Assembly: GCA_018389105.1 (NCBI GenBank) | Contig: JACATO010001143.1 | Location: 186,001-250,000 of the forward strand | Direction: 5' to 3' | Length of the DNA: 64,000 nucleotides | From: Nautilus pompilius | Lineage: Eukaryota; Mollusca; Cephalopoda; Nautilida; Nautilidae | Shown: positions 60,637 through 64,000 of the stretch, piece after piece | Position numbering within the stretch: position 1 is the stretch's first letter | Layout of the letters: every line of letters starts with the position of its first letter | The notes under the pieces: generated by a model | What the model saw: the letters and a program-made list of their open reading frames with translations, nothing else | Database searches by the model: none | What the model was told of the DNA's origin: nothing | Translations under genes and position numbers: made by a program

Positions 60637-63354
60637 CTACAACAGACAGAGAAGGCTGCGGATAAAGAACCATTTAGTTTAATGCAGTATTTAAAAATGA
60701 TGCATGGATTCTGGTTTGCTTACGTGTGGCCCTCTCGTTTTGGCAACCACGTGTCTGACAGTAAATCAGTAGGCGGAGTGAGTTCCCAAAGCCATAGGAA
60801 GCGAAGGGATATCAGAATGTTGATTTAGACGACGACGACGATTTCTTTACTGCCAAAGGAGCTTTTCAATTATGAGATTGAAAAAAACCTTCGCCCTCGG
60901 GTTACTGACGACTTGGCGCTTGTCGGGTTTTCCAACAAAAAAAAAATTGAAATTAGTAATTGCTTGTGCTGAATTAACTACCCCCCCACACAACTTTCTT
61001 ATTCGTATGGTTGGTTACCGGTGCAACCCAACCAGCCAATAAATACACGAAAGCACTCTGACTCCTTAACTTTTTCATTCTTTAAACTTAAATATGGCAT
61101 TCGCCTGAATTCAGTGTCATTGGGATTTTGCATATTTAACGCTATATCATGCCTTTAAGTAGTTCTAAATTTGCGAAATTCTGCGAGTTCCACATGTAAC
61201 ATTATTTACCAAAACTAATCCGGATAATACAATCTTCCTATGGCATTACATTTTTTTCCTTTTTTGACAGGGTGTCGTCAAACCACATTCCGAGTCCGAA
61301 AACTGAGGAAGCTACTGGCATTTAAAAAAAAAAATGAGGAAATTTCTTAAAACGCTGGAGGAAGCTGTGGCAGCCTGAAAACCGTTTCCGAAGAGAGGAA
61401 GCCAAACGGCCAAGGCTAAAATTTGGCAACAAAAATAAGGAGTGAGATGACCAGACTTAGAAGGTTCACTTTACAGACGGGTGTGTTCTTGAACTAGTCG
61501 GCGTACAACAGCCAGCCATTAGCGCACAACACTCACAAAAATACCTTATTCTGCACGAAGTCCTGGTTTGAACTTCGTGGTGAGGGGGACATTCACGCGA
61601 TCAATGAGAAAAACAGCCAGTCGGAAACTAGACGCCGGTAATAAATTGTGTAAGGTGGTACAGGGTATTTGGAACAACACGCCATTGTCATACATCGATG
61701 ATCTGTATGGAAGCATGAAACACGGATTGTCATTCTCTATATAAAGCACTTGGTTCATACACCATATATGAATCTACTGTACAACGCATTCATCTTGTTT
61801 TTTTTAATATATTTTCTGTATTAATTAATAATCAGGCAGTCCGCTCGGTGTTAGCCTCTGATTATATGTAATCAAGTCGTAAGATATCATTAACACAGGG
61901 AAAGTTAACAGGGGACGTTCTAATAGTTCTGGAGATGCTGGGAGAAAGAAATACGAAGAAAAAATTGGCGGGTGCAGGACAGGAATAACTACTTCCTCAA
62001 GATATAGGTGTAACAAGTCTGAGACTTGATATCATCACCCGGTCAAAGGAGAAAGGACAGGTTGTGTCATTTGAGTTAACAACCCCGTGGTTAGAGAGAA
62101 TAGGAGAGGCCGACGAAAGTATGAGGACTTTGTGCCAAGAGAACCAAAGTTAAGAGATGGAAAGTGTGAATTTTCCCGGTGGCCAGAGAATCACAGAAAG
62201 GATGGGAGTGGAATGCGCAGAAAATCGTTTGTTTCTCATCTGGACAGTAAAAGGCAGCGTCAGAAATGCCTGAGCGATGTGGTGGGGTGGGGTTGGGGCC
62301 TGAAGGGGAAAGACTTCGCTAAGCTTTGGACGCGGGAGGTTCTAAGAATGATGAGCCGAAATCGGTTGAAGGATAGCACACAACTGAGCTCCACCGTGAG
62401 TACATCGAACGTAAACGCCGAAAAGCTTATTCGAGATGTGGGATTTCGCACCTATTCATTTGTTACACAATTAGAATAATTGCAGGCCAAATGACGTACC
62501 TTCAACTTTTATTCAATAACGAAATACTAAGCCCTTTCATTTTACTAAATAATGACTATCACTAACGTTAGTTTTTTAAAATTAAAATAATGTCAAAACT
62601 AAAAGGAAGGCTAAAAAGTCCTACTAGTTACCATTAGGATTATTCTTAATTGTACTGGCTCGTCTTCAAGAAATTTAAAAAAATATTTTTTATGGTTTTT
62701 TTTTTTTTTCAGATCAGAAATTTTGTGAAATTTCCGGTATTTTCGATACAGCGCAGCTTTAAGCACGTCACCCTGGCAAAGTCGAGGACAAGTCTTTTCA
62801 GCTGGGAAAGTTCCACTCAGAAGCTGATATTTCACTGTCAACCGTAACATGGCCTCTCAATTCTCTAGTTTCCAGATTGTTTATTCTGTCCTCTAAAAAA
62901 TTTTTCAAAAGACCACTAAAACTATTTATTTACCTAACTGAAGCAAGTGCCACTAATCAAAACTGGCGTTAATATTTAAATTCGTCTTCCTGTTGTTACG
63001 TATCGTTCGTTATCCTTTAAAATGCAAACACAATGACTGAGCCTCTGATCTAAATTCAGAAGATATTTCTTTAACCGACCTGTAAGCATGTTACTAATAA
63101 AAAGCAATGATTACCTGTTCTGTTTTTAGTTATACATACTATTTATGGAAAGAATTCTTTGGAGATCATTTAACAACAAAGAGGAGATAATTCACAGGTA
63201 AATTGTTATATATATATATGGTAATAACACAGCATCAACTATCATAAATGCAAATAAAATATCTAATATTTTTATACATTTTATTAGCTCCGACTTTATT
63301 TTTCATCATAACAATGCAGACATTAATAATATAATGTAACTGCAGATCCAAAAT
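60637..63354. other. Sequence upstream of the visible GTPase-kinase exons
   Basis: Should contain the missing 5' exon(s), but none could be fixed. A donor-like CACAC/GTAAGC at about 60724 on the minus strand has no convincing frame before it. One AAAGAGGAGATAATTC motif lies at 63177-63192. Open frames at 61546-61758, 62087-62479 and 62611-62850 are unrecognised. Confidence 0.4.
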
Positions 63355-64000
63355 TTAGTTGAATTATTAAAAGAAGGCGAAAAGGCACCAAGAGTTGTGG
63401 AAGGTTCTCAGTTTAGTTATTACTAGAAGTCTGGGAAGCATCTTGGTTCATACAATTAGTTTAATTATTACAAAGAGTCAGAGAAACACCACGTGTTTAA
63501 AAGTTTCCCTCCAATTTACGTTTTGAATATTACCAAATGGTAGAAAGACATCCTGGCTTAAGCAAAACTATCAGTCCGGTCTAATTATTAGAAGAAGGCA
63601 GGAAAAGAACAAAGCTTATACAAGGCTATAGTTTCTGTTTAGTAATTTAAATCAGTCAGAAAAATATCGTTTCTCATACAATGTTCCCAGTTCAGTTTAA
63701 TTATTGCAAGCAGTCATGAAGACAGCACGGCTTAAACAAGACCATAATTTCTGTTATTACAGGCAGTCAGTGAGACATTACGGATTATACAAGGTCATAA
63801 TTGCTGTTCAGTAATTACAAGCAGGCAGGAAGACATCACGGCTTATACAGGGCTATGATTTCTGTTCAGTAATTACAAGCAGGCAGGAAGACATCACGGC
63901 TTATACAGGGCAATGATTTCTGTTTAGTAATTACAAGCAGGCAGGAAGACATCACGGCTTATACAGGGCTATAATTTCTGTTTAGTAATTACAAACTCTC
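63355..64000 (+). repeat. 58-bp tandem array, continues past right edge
   Basis: The unit reads CAGGCAGGAAGACATCACGG, then CTTATACAGGGCTATGATTT, then CTGTTCAGTAATTACAAG. Units at 63821, 63879 and 63937 are nearly identical; those towards 63355 are more worn and uneven in length, so the youngest copies lie at the right. Confidence 0.93.

Noticed and set aside
61546-61758. Minus-strand frame MNQVLYIENDNPCFML... as the missing first exon of the GTPase-kinase
   Set aside because: It ends in a stop with no in-frame donor that leads to 60636, and it resembles no part of DSTYK or dynamin-like proteins.
62087-62479. 130-codon plus-strand frame
   Set aside because: No homology seen, Arg/Lys-rich composition without motif, no supporting splice sites.
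62611-62850. Minus-strand frame MLRLTVKYQLLSGTFPAEKT...
   Set aside because: The first 45 residues look ordinary, but the rest is a poly-A-derived Lys run; no donor and no family recognised.

Overview
The window is animal nuclear DNA, AT-rich and intron-rich. It most likely comes from a lophotrochozoan, probably a mollusc. Three multi-exon genes can be followed by conserved protein blocks, GT/AG splice sites and matching codon phase. The mollusc call is an inference from three things: a Nanchung-type TRPV channel, which vertebrates lack; a DSTYK-like kinase fused to a GTPase; and a short motif (AAGGGAGATAACTC and variants) that recurs about nine times in non-coding DNA and that I associate from memory with gastropod genomes.

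Layout. Positions 1-480 are a 40-bp minisatellite. Positions about 699-16130 (minus strand) hold twelve exons of a leukotriene A4 hydrolase-type zinc aminopeptidase; the C-terminal helical domain is not seen and would lie beyond the left edge. A GC-rich block at about 15.83-16.33 kb is the likely LTA4H promoter. A CT-rich and then a 1.3-kb TG-rich minisatellite follow. Positions 18841-41509 (plus strand) hold a complete fifteen-exon Nanchung/OCR-type TRPV channel whose joined reading frame codes for 832 residues. LTA4H and the channel are head to head. Positions 41510-48450 are 3' UTR and intergenic DNA. Positions 48451-60636 (minus strand) hold nine exons of a large protein with an N-terminal mitofusin/bacterial-dynamin-like GTPase domain, a helical middle and a C-terminal DSTYK-like kinase domain (937 residues visible; the first exon or exons were not found). 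It runs tail to tail with the TRPV gene. Inside its intron between exons 5 and 6 are two facing-away candidate first exons around a GC-rich block. The right end (about 63.36-64.0 kb) is a 58-bp tandem array that continues past the edge.

Mobile DNA: a nearly whole Tc1-type transposon in TRPV intron 6, a pogo/Tigger transposase remnant, two decayed CR1/L2-like LINE pieces, a tRNA-derived SINE family with two clear copies, and scattered relics of the 58-bp repeat. No tRNA, rRNA or CRISPR locus and no retrovirus-like element was recognised.

The three genes have no obvious shared pathway. LTA4H is a soluble peptidase and epoxide hydrolase, TRPV a sensory cation channel, and the GTPase-kinase a probable signalling protein. 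The most unusual item is the GTPase-kinase, which keeps intact GTP-binding motifs where the human DSTYK sequence, as I remember it, is degenerate.
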